64,000 bases of DNA, taken from NCBI RefSeq assembly GCF_006715145.1, contig NZ_VFMR01000001.1, forward strand, positions 1,364,001 to 1,428,000, given 5' to 3'. This stretch comes from Microbacterium sp. SLBN-146 (lineage in GTDB: Bacteria; Actinomycetota; Actinomycetes; Actinomycetales; Microbacteriaceae). The notes under the pieces were generated by a model that saw only the letters and a list, made by a program, of their open reading frames with translations, did no database searches and was not told the origin of the DNA. The translations under genes and the position numbers were made by a program. Shown here one piece after another: positions 43,734 through 52,478 of the stretch; within the stretch, counting starts at the first letter, position 1; every line of letters starts with the position of its first letter.

Positions 43734-43811
43734 TACAACGTGAGAAATTGCACCTTGACAGGCCTGCGCGTGACGGCCAGTGTGGTGAAGAGATGGATGT
43801 ACGACGTTGTA
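43734..43811. promoter_or_regulatory. Two TACAACGTTGTA-like operators before the esterase gene
   Basis: TACAACGTGAGA (43734-43745, 9 of 12 to TACAACGTTGTA) and TACGACGTTGTA (43800-43811, 11 of 12) are 66 bp apart, close to six helical turns, and flank a TTGACA hexamer at 43755-43760. A pair of such sites also precedes the isomerase gene at 46744, so both units probably share one LacI-type regulator. Confidence 0.6.
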
Positions 43812-43862
43812 AATCCGCTTCGGGATTCTCGTTGTCGTGCACACGATGAGAGGAAATCGAAG

Positions 43863-46574
43863 GTGAGAGAGACCCAATCAAGACGGCGTCGCCGTCATCG
43901 CCGTACGTGGACCGCACTGGTTACAGCGGTCGTCGTGGGAGCGGGGTCGCTTCTCGCGGCGCAGCCCGCCACCGCGGCGGACGACCCGTGGGTGGCGGAA
44001 GTGCCCAACCCGTTCCCCGACCTGTACCGCTTCACGGTTCCCAATGCCGCGATTCAGCCGGCGACGGGCATCACCGGGACGGTCGTCGCCGTGGAAGGCA
44101 ACTTCGCGCCCGGGAAGACCTGGACGACGCTCAACATGGGGTCGAGCGGAGGGAACTGGACGTCGACGATCGGCCCCCTCGATCCCGGCCTCTACTACTA
44201 CCAGTACACCGCGCGGCCGGCATGGAATCAGGATGCCGTCGCCTTCCGCAACCCGGCGAGCCCGCAGCAGGTCACGTCGAAGCCGGCATGGAACACGCTC
44301 TTTGTGCCGGGTCCGGGTGCCGAGTGGTTGGCGGACGTGCCGTCGGGCGGTGAGCTGCAGGAGATCACGTACGAGAGCACGGTCGCGGACGCGGATCGCT
44401 CGGCACTCGTATGGACTCCGCCGAGCTACGACGAAGACCGCGAGGAGCCCTATCCCGTGCTCTACCTCCTGCCGGATCAGGGGCGGAGCTATCGCGAGTG
44501 GACGGAGCTCGGGCGGCTGAAGCAGATCCTCGACAATCTCGCCGTGGAGGGCGACATCGAGCCGATGGTCGTCGTCATGGGCGACGGTGATTCGACCGAC
44601 GCGCGCGTGGAGGTGCTGGACAACATCGTTCCGGCCGCCGAGGACGGATTCAACGTCTCCGACGATCCGGCGGATCGTGCGATCGCCGGCATCGGGCGCG
44701 GCGCGTCGCAAGCGCTGACCCTGCTCCTGACCGACACGGGTGAGTTCTCGCAGGTCGGGTCGTTCTCGGGACGACTGGTCAGCAGCGTCAGTGCGACCAA
44801 GGCTGCGCAGATCAACGACGCGACGGACCTCATCCGGATCTACGCGGGCAACGTCACCGACCCCGCCTATGGCTCCACGGTCAGCCTCGTCGACAAGTTC
44901 GCCGCCGCGGGGGTCGAGTTCCAGTCGGACGGCTCCGACCCCGAAACCGGCGGCACGTGGGACACGTGGCAGAAGAGCCTTCACGACTTCGCCCAGCGAC
45001 TGTTCCAGGCGGACGGTGACGCAGGACCGAGTGAGGGCCATCTTCCGTTCACGCCGCACTCCCTTCCGGCGCCGGGGACGACGCCGACGCCGTGGGTCGA
45101 CGAGAACGGTGTCGTGACCTTCGAGACCGGCGCGGAGTTCGCCGATGCGAACAACGTCACGGTCTGGGGCAACTTCGGACCGTCCGGCAGTTGGCCGAGG
45201 ACGCCCATGGTCAAGCAGCCCGATGGACGCTGGCGGCTCACGATCCCGCTCGAGGGCGGCTCCTACTACTACAAGTTCGTCGTGGAGGGCTCCGATCGCA
45301 AGGACGCGAGCAACCCGACGAGCGTCACCTCGGAGCCGAACTGGAGCACGTTCTTCGTGCCGGGAGACACTCTTCGCGGTCGCTATACGGGCGATGTCCC
45401 TGAGGGCGAGCGCGGAGCGGTCTCGATCATGTCGTACACGAGCACGGCGAACAGTCAGGAGCGTTCGGCGTACGTGTGGACGCCACCCGGGTACGACCCG
45501 GAGCGCCAGGATGCATACCCCGTCTTCTATCTCCAGCACGGCGGTGGGCAGACCTGGACCGACTGGATCGAGGTGGGGCGCGCGGCGCAGATCCTCGACA
45601 ACCACTACCGCAACGGCGACATCGTTCCGATGGTGGTCGTGATGGCCAACGGCAACGGGGTCAACTTCCCGAACGAGATCCGTACGCGGATCGTTCCGGC
45701 CGCGGAAGCCTCGTACAACGTCAGCGACGATCCCGAGGACCGTGCCCTCGCGGGCCTGTCGATGGGGTCGGGTGCCGCCCTCAGCACGCTGTGGGCCGCG
45801 CCGGGCGAGTTCGCCTACATCTCCGGATTCTCGGCGTTCGGCAGTGTGCCGGGCAACGCGGATGTCGAGGCCATCAACGCCGGGACCACACTGCTGCGCA
45901 TCTACACCGGCGACGTACAGGACTTCACGTACCAGAACACGCTGAGTCTCATCGCGTCGATGGAGAACCGCGGAGTCGAGCACGAGTTCGCTCCCGTGAT
46001 CCCCGGTCCGCACAGCTGGGACGTCTGGCAGAAGGCGCTCATCGACCTCCTCCCACGGTTGTTCACGGCCGACACGAGCGCGGGCATTCCGCTGGAAGCC
46101 GTCATCCCGGAGGGTGAGAACGGCGTCCTCGCCGTGTCGGTGGCCGACTTCGGTGAGCTCGTGTCCTTCTCGTCCCCCGAGAACGTCGGAGATCGCCTGC
46201 GGATGACCACGATGCTGCCGGAGGTGACGATCACGGATTCGCGGACGGCGCAGCAGGCCGGCGTCGGTGGATGGTCGGTGAGCGGTCACGCCGATGCCTT
46301 CACCTCGGCGGGTCAGACTCTGACGGCGGATCACCTCGGGTGGACGCCCCAGCTGCTGACGCCGCGTCCTGGTCTGTCGGCGGGCGCGCCGGTGGAAACG
46401 ATTCTCGACGGCGGTCCGGGGCTCGAGGCGCCGGCCGATCTGGGGTCGGCGACGGCCGAAGGGCGCTTCGGCACCGCGACGTTCGGAGCGGACCTCGAGC
46501 TGGAGGTGCCGGTCGGCACGCAGCCCGGCACGTACTCCGGGCTGCTCATGGTGTCGCTCTTCCCCATCGACTGA
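43863..46574 (+). CDS. Secreted tandem CE1-type esterase with WxL-like C-terminus
   Basis: A 903-residue secreted protein, GTG start with AGAGG upstream. Order: signal peptide (to about 39), [early-set/CBM48-like domain + CE1-type esterase domain] twice, then a WxL-like domain (about 745-903). The second esterase has GLSMGSG with nucleophile Ser633 and PGPHSWDVW with His717. In the first copy the same places read GIGRGAS (Gly278) and TGGTWDTW (Gly364), so it should be inactive. The second copy likely removes feruloyl or acetyl groups from arabinoxylan (XynZ/feruloyl esterase relatives); the exact ester is uncertain. The C-terminal domain suggests surface attachment. Confidence 0.88.
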   Translation: MRETQSRRRRRHRRTWTALVTAVVVGAGSLLAAQPATAADDPWVAEVPNPFPDLYRFTVPNAAIQPATGITGTVVAVEGNFAPGKTWTTLNMGSSGGNWTSTIGPLDPGLYYYQYTARPAWNQDAVAFRNPASPQQVTSKPAWNTLFVPGPGAEWLADVPSGGELQEITYESTVADADRSALVWTPPSYDEDREEPYPVLYLLPDQGRSYREWTELGRLKQILDNLAVEGDIEPMVVVMGDGDSTDARVEVLDNIVPAAEDGFNVSDDPADRAIAGIGRGASQALTLLLTDTGEFSQVGSFSGRLVSSVSATKAAQINDATDLIRIYAGNVTDPAYGSTVSLVDKFAAAGVEFQSDGSDPETGGTWDTWQKSLHDFAQRLFQADGDAGPSEGHLPFTPHSLPAPGTTPTPWVDENGVVTFETGAEFADANNVTVWGNFGPSGSWPRTPMVKQPDGRWRLTIPLEGGSYYYKFVVEGSDRKDASNPTSVTSEPNWSTFFVPGDTLRGRYTGDVPEGERGAVSIMSYTSTANSQERSAYVWTPPGYDPERQDAYPVFYLQHGGGQTWTDWIEVGRAAQILDNHYRNGDIVPMVVVMANGNGVNFPNEIRTRIVPAAEASYNVSDDPEDRALAGLSMGSGAALSTLWAAPGEFAYISGFSAFGSVPGNADVEAINAGTTLLRIYTGDVQDFTYQNTLSLIASMENRGVEHEFAPVIPGPHSWDVWQKALIDLLPRLFTADTSAGIPLEAVIPEGENGVLAVSVADFGELVSFSSPENVGDRLRMTTMLPEVTITDSRTAQQAGVGGWSVSGHADAFTSAGQTLTADHLGWTPQLLTPRPGLSAGAPVETILDGGPGLEAPADLGSATAEGRFGTATFGADLELEVPVGTQPGTYSGLLMVSLFPID

Positions 46575-46595
46575 CGACCGTCGAGGAAAGGAGCG

Positions 46596-46627
46596 CGGTC
46601 GGCCGGAACTCTCCTCCCGGCCGACCG
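46596..46627 (+). terminator. Stem-loop terminator after the esterase gene
   Basis: CGGTCGGCCGG and CCGGCCGACCG form a perfect 11-bp stem with a 10-nt loop, 21 bp after the stop codon. Confidence 0.85.
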
Positions 46628-46676
46628 TGCTTCACTCTGCCCGGTGGAGTGCACCTGCGAGATCCAGTGACCCAAG

Positions 46677-46701
46677 TACAACGTTGAAGAGCAACGTTGT
46701 A
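46677..46701. promoter_or_regulatory. Paired TACAACGTTGTA-like operators before the isomerase operon
   Basis: TACAACGTTGAA (46677-46688, 11 of 12) and AGCAACGTTGTA (46690-46701, 10 of 12) are 13 bp centre to centre, forming an overall inverted arrangement, about 45 bp before the ATG. Confidence 0.65.
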
Positions 46702-46743
46702 ATTTCCTGTACCGTACTCGTGTGCGAGACGAAGGAGTGCCAT

Positions 46744-47724
46744 ATGCTGACCGCTGACACGTGGCCCATCGCCGCCGCGATGCTCCCGCAGGGAAACGCC
46801 GATCCGCTCGGGCCGGGCTCGGCGCCCAGCGAGCGATGGCTCGCGGACCTGACCGAGGTCGCCGGGGCGGGATTCGACCTCGTCGATCTCACCGACTCGT
46901 GGATCCACTACGGCGATCTCACTGCGCGGCAGCTCGAAGACCTCAAGTCCGCGCTCACGCAGGCCGGCGTCGGAGCCGCGAGCATGTCGGCGATCCGGCA
47001 GAGCATCATCGACGAAGAGCGCGGCGAGCAGCACCTGGCCTACCTCCACCGCTGCATCGACGCGGCGGCCTTCCTCGGCGCGGGCGTTCTCTCGGTCGGT
47101 CTCCATCGTGCGCTCACCCCCGAGCAGTCGGCTCAGCTCTGGTTCTGGACGGCACCCGGGCACCGGGATCCCGACGGCGATGTCGACGCCTGGGCCCGCG
47201 CAGTGCACGGTTTCCGCGAGCTGGGCGCGCACGCGAGCGATGTCGGACTCCTTCTCTCGCTCGAGATGTACGAGGACACCTACCTCGGGACGGCGGCATC
47301 CGCCGTGCGACTCGTGGAGGAGATCGGCGACGATGCCGTCGGACTCAACCCGGACATCGGCAACCTCGTCCGGCTCGCCCGTCCGGTCGAAGGGTGGCGC
47401 GAGCTTCTCGAGGCGACCCTCCCGTACGCGAACTTCTGGCACGTCAAGAACTACGCCAGGTACGAGGATGCCGCGGCGGGGCTCGCGTGGGCGGTGCCGA
47501 CGTACCTCGAAGCCGGTGTCATCGACTACCGCACGGCGATCAAGATCGCGCTCGCGAACGGTTTCCAGGGCGTCATCTGCACGGAGCACTACGGGGGCGA
47601 CGGACTCAGCATGAGTGCTGCCAATCGCGACTATCTGCGCCAACGCGTGCTCCCCAGAGGACCCGTGAGTCTGGGGGAGAGTCGTGTGCGGCAGGCGGGG
47701 CCGAGGCGGGAGATCTCCTCGTGA
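46744..47724 (+). CDS. TIM-barrel sugar (phosphate) isomerase/epimerase
   Basis: A 326-residue protein of the AP-endonuclease-2/xylose-isomerase-like TIM barrel superfamily. Metal-binding candidates: Glu in LLLSLEMYEDTYLG, Asp/Asn in GLNPDIGNLVRL, His in NFWHVKNYARYE and Glu in GVICTEHYGGDG. Such proteins isomerise or epimerise sugars and sugar phosphates. First gene of an operon with a DhaK-type kinase and RpiB, it may act on a ketotetrose or ketopentose phosphate. AAGGAG precedes the ATG. The last 25 residues are polar and poorly conserved in appearance. Confidence 0.82.
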   Translation: MLTADTWPIAAAMLPQGNADPLGPGSAPSERWLADLTEVAGAGFDLVDLTDSWIHYGDLTARQLEDLKSALTQAGVGAASMSAIRQSIIDEERGEQHLAYLHRCIDAAAFLGAGVLSVGLHRALTPEQSAQLWFWTAPGHRDPDGDVDAWARAVHGFRELGAHASDVGLLLSLEMYEDTYLGTAASAVRLVEEIGDDAVGLNPDIGNLVRLARPVEGWRELLEATLPYANFWHVKNYARYEDAAAGLAWAVPTYLEAGVIDYRTAIKIALANGFQGVICTEHYGGDGLSMSAANRDYLRQRVLPRGPVSLGESRVRQAGPRREISS

Positions 47725-49472
47725 CACGGATCTTGACAGACCCTGACACCTTCGTCGCGCGGTCCCTCGACGGCTTCGTGCGCGCGCACGCCGACGAGGT
47801 CGCCGCCGTCGACGGCGGTGTCGTGAGAGCTGCTCCGCTTGCGCCGGGCACGGTCGCGGTCCTGATCGGCGGGGGTTCGGGGCACTACCCCGCCTTCGCC
47901 GGATACGTCGGCGCCGGAATGGCCGCCGGCGCCATCTGCGGGAACATCTTCACCTCCCCGTCGACGGCGCAGGCGCTGCGGGTCGCGCACGCCGCCGAGG
48001 CGGGGGGCGGCGTGCTCTTCACGTACGGCAACTACGCGGGCGACGTCATCCACTTCGGCGAAGCCGCGCGCCGGCTGCGCGCCGAAGGGATCGACGCGCG
48101 CACGGTCCTCATCACCGACGACATCGCCAGCGCCCCCCGCGACGCGGTCCAGGAGCGTCGGGGGATCGCGGGGATCGTGAGCGTGTTCCATCTCGCCGGC
48201 GCTGCCGCCGAACGCGGTGACGACCTCGACGAGGTCGAGCGGATCGCGCGTCTCGCGAACGACCGCACGTTCACCCACGGGGTCGCCTTCGCGGGGTGCA
48301 CGATGCCCGGTGCCGAGCACCCGCTGTTCGAGGTGCCGCCGGGCATGATGTCGATCGGCCTCGGCATCCACGGCGAACCGGGGGTGCGCGATGTCCCGAT
48401 GCAGTCGGCACCGGATCTCGCACGCACGCTCATCGGCCCGCTCCTCGAGGAACGACCCGGCGACGCGTCGCGCGTCGTCGTGCTCGTCAACGGACTCGGC
48501 GCGGTCGCGTATGAAGAGCTGTACCTGCTCTACGCCGAGGTCGAAGACGTGCTCCATGACGAGGGTGTCCCCATCGCGGACGCCGTCGTCGGAGACCTCG
48601 TCACGAGCCTCGACATGGCCGGGGTGTCGCTGACGTTCCTCTGGCTCGACGACGAACTCGAGGAGCTGTGGCGGTCACCTGCGTCGGCGCCGGCCTTCCG
48701 GAGAGGATCGGCTGCTCCTTCCACGGAAGGTCCGGGCAGTCGTGACAGGACGAGACCTCGCAGGGCGCCATCGACGGGCGACGTCGCCCAGGTCGACGCG
48801 GCTGTCGTCGTCTTGCCGGCGTCACGGGACGCGGCGCGGACCGCACGCCGGGCACTCGAGACGGCACGCCAGGTGATCGCCGTCCACGCGGGCGAGCTCG
48901 GGGAACTCGACGCGATCGCGGGCGACGGCGACCACGGCGTCGGCATGCTCCGTGGTCTCACGGCTGCGGTCTCCGCTGCGGGTCGGCTCCCCGACGACAG
49001 CAGCCTGTCGGCCGTCCTCACCGCGGCCGGCGACGACTGGGCAGAAGTGGCGGGAGGAACGTCGGGCGCGCTGTGGGGCGCGGCACTCGCATCCTTCGGT
49101 GAGTCGCTCGATGCCGACGCCGACTACTCACTCACGGGCGTCGCCCGAGCCGTGACGCGGTCGAGGGAGCGGATCGTCGAGCTCGGTGGCGCGAATCCCG
49201 GCGACAAGACGATGATCGACGCGCTGATCCCCTTCGAGGCGGCGCTCGCCGCGGCGGGTTCGTCGGGTTCGTCGGGTTCGTCTCTAGGTGCCGCCCTCGC
49301 CGTCGCGGCGCGTGCGGCGGCGGAAGCCGCCGCAGCGACGGCCGACCTCACGCCGCGTCGGGGCCGTGCGCGGCCGCTCGCCGAACGCAGCATGGGACAC
49401 CCGGATCCGGGGGCGACGTCGTTCTCGATCATCGTCGACGCGCTCGCGCGTCGCAGCGAAACGAAGGGCTGA
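47721..49472 (+). CDS. DhaK-DhaL type ketose kinase
   Basis: A 583-residue fused dihydroxyacetone-kinase-type enzyme. The DhaK domain (about 1-335) has GGGSGHYPAFAGYVG, GNYAGDVIHF and the substrate-binding covalent His in LGIHGEPGV; the DhaL domain (about 365-583) has the ATP-Mg site DAIAGDGDHGVGM and GGTSGALWGAAL. A poorly ordered Arg/Ser/Pro linker (about 337-360) joins them. Apart from dihydroxyacetone, relatives phosphorylate erythrulose or apulose. Neighbouring isomerase and RpiB genes favour a tetrulose or branched sugar. Coupled to the previous gene by GTGA. Confidence 0.88.
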   Translation: MTRILTDPDTFVARSLDGFVRAHADEVAAVDGGVVRAAPLAPGTVAVLIGGGSGHYPAFAGYVGAGMAAGAICGNIFTSPSTAQALRVAHAAEAGGGVLFTYGNYAGDVIHFGEAARRLRAEGIDARTVLITDDIASAPRDAVQERRGIAGIVSVFHLAGAAAERGDDLDEVERIARLANDRTFTHGVAFAGCTMPGAEHPLFEVPPGMMSIGLGIHGEPGVRDVPMQSAPDLARTLIGPLLEERPGDASRVVVLVNGLGAVAYEELYLLYAEVEDVLHDEGVPIADAVVGDLVTSLDMAGVSLTFLWLDDELEELWRSPASAPAFRRGSAAPSTEGPGSRDRTRPRRAPSTGDVAQVDAAVVVLPASRDAARTARRALETARQVIAVHAGELGELDAIAGDGDHGVGMLRGLTAAVSAAGRLPDDSSLSAVLTAAGDDWAEVAGGTSGALWGAALASFGESLDADADYSLTGVARAVTRSRERIVELGGANPGDKTMIDALIPFEAALAAAGSSGSSGSSLGAALAVAARAAAEAAAATADLTPRRGRARPLAERSMGHPDPGATSFSIIVDALARRSETKG

Positions 49473-49478
49473 AGCACC

Positions 49479-49940
49479 ATGGGATGGCGGATCGTGGTCG
49501 GCGCGGACGACGCGGGACTCGCGTACAAAGACGCACTCACGCAGTACCTCCGGGCCGACCCGCGCGTCTCGGAGGTCGTCGACGTCGGCGTCGCAGCGGG
49601 CGAGGCCACGCCCTACCCGAACGTCGCGATCGCCGCGGCGCAGCGCGTGGCATCCGGTGAGTCCGATCGCGCCCTCCTCGTATGCGGCACGGGACTCGGC
49701 GTCGCGATCACGGCGAACAAGGTGCGCGGGATCCGGGCGGTGACGGCGCACGACAGCTATTCCGTCGAGCGGTCGGTGCTGAGCAACGACGCGCAAGTGC
49801 TCACCTTCGGTGCGCGGGTCATCGGATTGGAGCTCGCGAAGAAGCTCGTCTCGGAGTGGCTGAGCCACCGGTTCGATCCGGAGTCGGCGTCCGCGGCCAA
49901 AGTGCGCCTCATCGACGACTACGAAGGAGAAGCATCGTGA
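49479..49940 (+). CDS. RpiB/LacAB-type sugar-phosphate isomerase
   Basis: A 153-residue RpiB-family isomerase: [16 protein letters not shown] at the N-terminus, active-site Cys in [34 protein letters not shown] and [14 protein letters not shown]. The family interconverts aldose and ketose phosphates (ribose 5-P, allose 6-P, erythrulose 4-P). In erythritol/threitol catabolism of Brucella and mycobacteria an RpiB homologue makes D-erythrose 4-phosphate, which fits the kinase and TIM barrel enzymes upstream. It follows the kinase after 6 bp. Confidence 0.9.
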   Translation: MGWRIVVGADDAGLAYKDALTQYLRADPRVSEVVDVGVAAGEATPYPNVAIAAAQRVASGESDRALLVCGTGLGVAITANKVRGIRAVTAHDSYSVERSVLSNDAQVLTFGARVIGLELAKKLVSEWLSHRFDPESASAAKVRLIDDYEGEAS

Positions 49941-50890
49941 CATCTCACACGGCCGTCGTCGGCTCGGGATACATGGGCGGCGGCATCGCGCAGGTGCTGG
50001 CGCTCTCCGGGAGGAACGTCGCGCTCGCCGACGTCGACGCGGATACCGCCGCGGCCAGTCGCCGACGGATCATCGCCGAGGCCGACGACTACGCCTCTCG
50101 CGGGCTGTTCCCGGCCGACGCCGCGTCTCGCATCGCGGAGCGCGTGCGCGCCGCCGAGTCGATCGAGGATGCCGTCGCCTCGGCGGGCGTCGTGGAGGAG
50201 GCCGTCCCGGAGATCCTCGAGCTCAAGAGCGAGACCCTGAGCCGCATCAGCGCGGCCTGCGCGCCGGACGCGATCATCGGCAGCAACACCTCGACGATCG
50301 CGATCGGCGTGTTGGCAGAGGCGGTCCACCTCCCCGAGCGCTTCCTCGGAGTGCACTTCAGCAATCCGGCACCCTTCATCCCCGGCGTAGAGGTCATTCC
50401 TCACGAGACCACGCGCAAGGATGTCGTCGAGGCCGTCGTGACGCTCCTCGGTGAGTGCGGCAAGACGGGCGTGCCGATCAAGGATGTGACGGGCTTCGTG
50501 CTCAACAGGCTGCAGTACGCCCTGTTCGGGGAAGCATCCCGTCTCGTCGAAGAAGGAGTCGCGACCGCCGAGCAGGTCGACCTCATCACGCGCACGACAT
50601 TCGGTTTCCGCCTGCCGTTCTTCGGCCCGTTCGCCATCGCGGACATCGCAGGATTGGACGTCTACCGGTTCTGCTACGGCTCGCTCCACGACGCGTACCC
50701 GGATCGCTACACCGCTCCGGCGTCGCTCGTCGAACACGTCGAGCGCGGAGAGAAGGGCGTCAAGACCGGTCGCGGGTACCTCGCGACTCCCACGGAGCGC
50801 ACGGGAGACCTGACGGCCTATCGTGACGAGGCCTACGCCGCACTCGCGGCGCTGCTCGCTCGCCTCGGCCCGCCACCCGTCGCGTATTGA
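49937..50890 (+). CDS. 3-hydroxyacyl-CoA dehydrogenase-like NAD(P) enzyme
   Basis: A 317-residue protein with Rossmann motif [16 protein letters not shown], the catalytic region [13 protein letters not shown] / [19 protein letters not shown] (Ser and His of the family), [12 protein letters not shown] and [15 protein letters not shown]. The family includes 3-hydroxybutyryl-CoA dehydrogenase but also L-gulonate 3-dehydrogenase and carnitine dehydrogenase, which oxidise free hydroxy acids. In a sugar operon the second type is more likely, but this is inference. GTG start coupled to the rpiB-like stop. Confidence 0.85.
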   Translation: MTSHTAVVGSGYMGGGIAQVLALSGRNVALADVDADTAAASRRRIIAEADDYASRGLFPADAASRIAERVRAAESIEDAVASAGVVEEAVPEILELKSETLSRISAACAPDAIIGSNTSTIAIGVLAEAVHLPERFLGVHFSNPAPFIPGVEVIPHETTRKDVVEAVVTLLGECGKTGVPIKDVTGFVLNRLQYALFGEASRLVEEGVATAEQVDLITRTTFGFRLPFFGPFAIADIAGLDVYRFCYGSLHDAYPDRYTAPASLVEHVERGEKGVKTGRGYLATPTERTGDLTAYRDEAYAALAALLARLGPPPVAY

Positions 50891-50936
50891 CGCGTTCCGT
50901 TCGTCCGCTCGCCCCACACTCCACCGAAAGACACGC

Positions 50937-52448
50937 GTGATCACAGCACACCTGACCATCGACCCGCACTTCACCGTCGGGCCCGTCAACCGGCGCCTTT
51001 TCGGGGCTTTCGTCGAGCACCTCGGCCGGTGCGTCTACGACGGCATCTACGAGCCGGGCCATCCCTCGGCCGACGGCGCGGGATTCCGCGGCGACGTGAT
51101 CGACCTCGTTCGCGAGCTCGGTGTCTCGACGATCCGGTACCCCGGCGGCAACTTCGTCTCGGGGTACCGGTGGGAGGACGGGGTCGGACCGCGTGGTGAG
51201 CGACCGCGCCGGCTCGACCTCGCGTGGCATTCGACGGAGACGAACGAGATCGGATTGAACGAGTTCGTCGACTGGGCGCGGATCGTCGGCAGCGAGGTGA
51301 TGTACGCCGTCAATCTCGGCACCCGCGGAATCCAGGAAGCGCTGGACGTCCTCGAGTACGCCAACATCCCGTCGGGAACCCGCCTGTCCGACGCGCGCAT
51401 CGCCCACGGGTCTGCCGAGCCGCACGACATCCGGATGTGGTGCCTGGGCAACGAGATGGACGGACCGTGGCAGCTCGGTCACGGCACGGCGCTCGAATAC
51501 GGACAGCTCGCGTCGAAGACCGCGCGGGCGATGCGGCAGGTCGACCCCGATCTGGAGTTCGTGGCATGTGGCAGCTCGGGGGCTCAGATGCCGACCTTCG
51601 GTGAGTGGGAGCGGATCGTCCTGGAGCAGACCTACGACGACGTCGACTACATCTCCTGCCACGCCTACTACGAGCCGAAGGACGGCGACTACGAGAGCTT
51701 CCTCGCCTCGGCTGTCGACATGGACCGTTTCATCGACGATGTCGTCGCCACCGCAGACCACGTCAAGGCCGTGCGGCACAGCGACAAGACCATCGACATC
51801 TCGTTCGATGAGTGGAACATCTGGTACCAGTCGCGCTACAACGACGTCGAGAAGATCACGGATCCCCGCGAGTGGCCGGTCGCTCCGCGCCTGCTGGAGG
51901 ACGCGTACTCGGTCATCGACGCGGTCGTCTTCGGCAATCTGCTGATCTCGCTGCTGCGCCATGCCGATCGCGTGACGTCCGCGAGCCTCGCGCAGCTCGT
52001 CAACGTCATCGCCCCCATCATGACCGAGCCCGGCGGACAGGCCTGGCGCCAGACGACGTTCTTCCCCTTCGCGATCACGTCCGAGCTCGCCCGCGGTGCC
52101 GCCCTCGAGCTCAAGCTCGACGTGGCGACCTATCCCACCGCCGAGTACGGCGACGTGCCCCTCGTGGACGCGGTCGCGACGCACGACGAGGACGGTCGGC
52201 GCACCGCCGTCTTCGCCGTCAACCGCAGCCTCACGGAAGAGGCGACGCTCACGATCGACAGCACGACGCTCGGCGGTCTCACGGTGACATCGGCGGTGAC
52301 GCTGAGTGACGACGACATCCACGCCGCGAACACTCTGGAGGATCCCGAGCGGGTCGCACCCCGCCACAACACGTCTGCTCGACGCGACGGCGATGCCGTC
52401 GTCATCACGCTGCCGCCTGTTTCGTGGACGGCGATCTCACTCGAGTAG
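50937..52448 (+). CDS. GH51 alpha-L-arabinofuranosidase
   Basis: A 503-residue intracellular enzyme (no signal peptide) of family GH51. Acid/base Glu173 lies in WCLGNEMDGPW and nucleophile Glu292 in DISFDEWNIWY, with RRLFGAFVEHLGRCVYDGIY at the N-terminus and RYPGGNFVSGYRWEDGVGPR in the substrate pocket. It releases arabinose from imported arabino(xylo)oligosaccharides, complementing the secreted GH43 enzymes. The start GTG has only a weak GAAAG site. It follows the dehydrogenase by 46 bp. Confidence 0.95.
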   Translation: MITAHLTIDPHFTVGPVNRRLFGAFVEHLGRCVYDGIYEPGHPSADGAGFRGDVIDLVRELGVSTIRYPGGNFVSGYRWEDGVGPRGERPRRLDLAWHSTETNEIGLNEFVDWARIVGSEVMYAVNLGTRGIQEALDVLEYANIPSGTRLSDARIAHGSAEPHDIRMWCLGNEMDGPWQLGHGTALEYGQLASKTARAMRQVDPDLEFVACGSSGAQMPTFGEWERIVLEQTYDDVDYISCHAYYEPKDGDYESFLASAVDMDRFIDDVVATADHVKAVRHSDKTIDISFDEWNIWYQSRYNDVEKITDPREWPVAPRLLEDAYSVIDAVVFGNLLISLLRHADRVTSASLAQLVNVIAPIMTEPGGQAWRQTTFFPFAITSELARGAALELKLDVATYPTAEYGDVPLVDAVATHDEDGRRTAVFAVNRSLTEEATLTIDSTTLGGLTVTSAVTLSDDDIHAANTLEDPERVAPRHNTSARRDGDAVVITLPPVSWTAISLE

Positions 52449-52478
52449 GACGGGCGCCCACGTCGAGCGGGCGATCCG

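Noticed and set aside
47721..49472. Glycerol/dihydroxyacetone PTS-dependent kinase
   Set aside because: DhaK and DhaL are fused and no DhaM/PTS partner is present, so it must be an ATP-dependent kinase.
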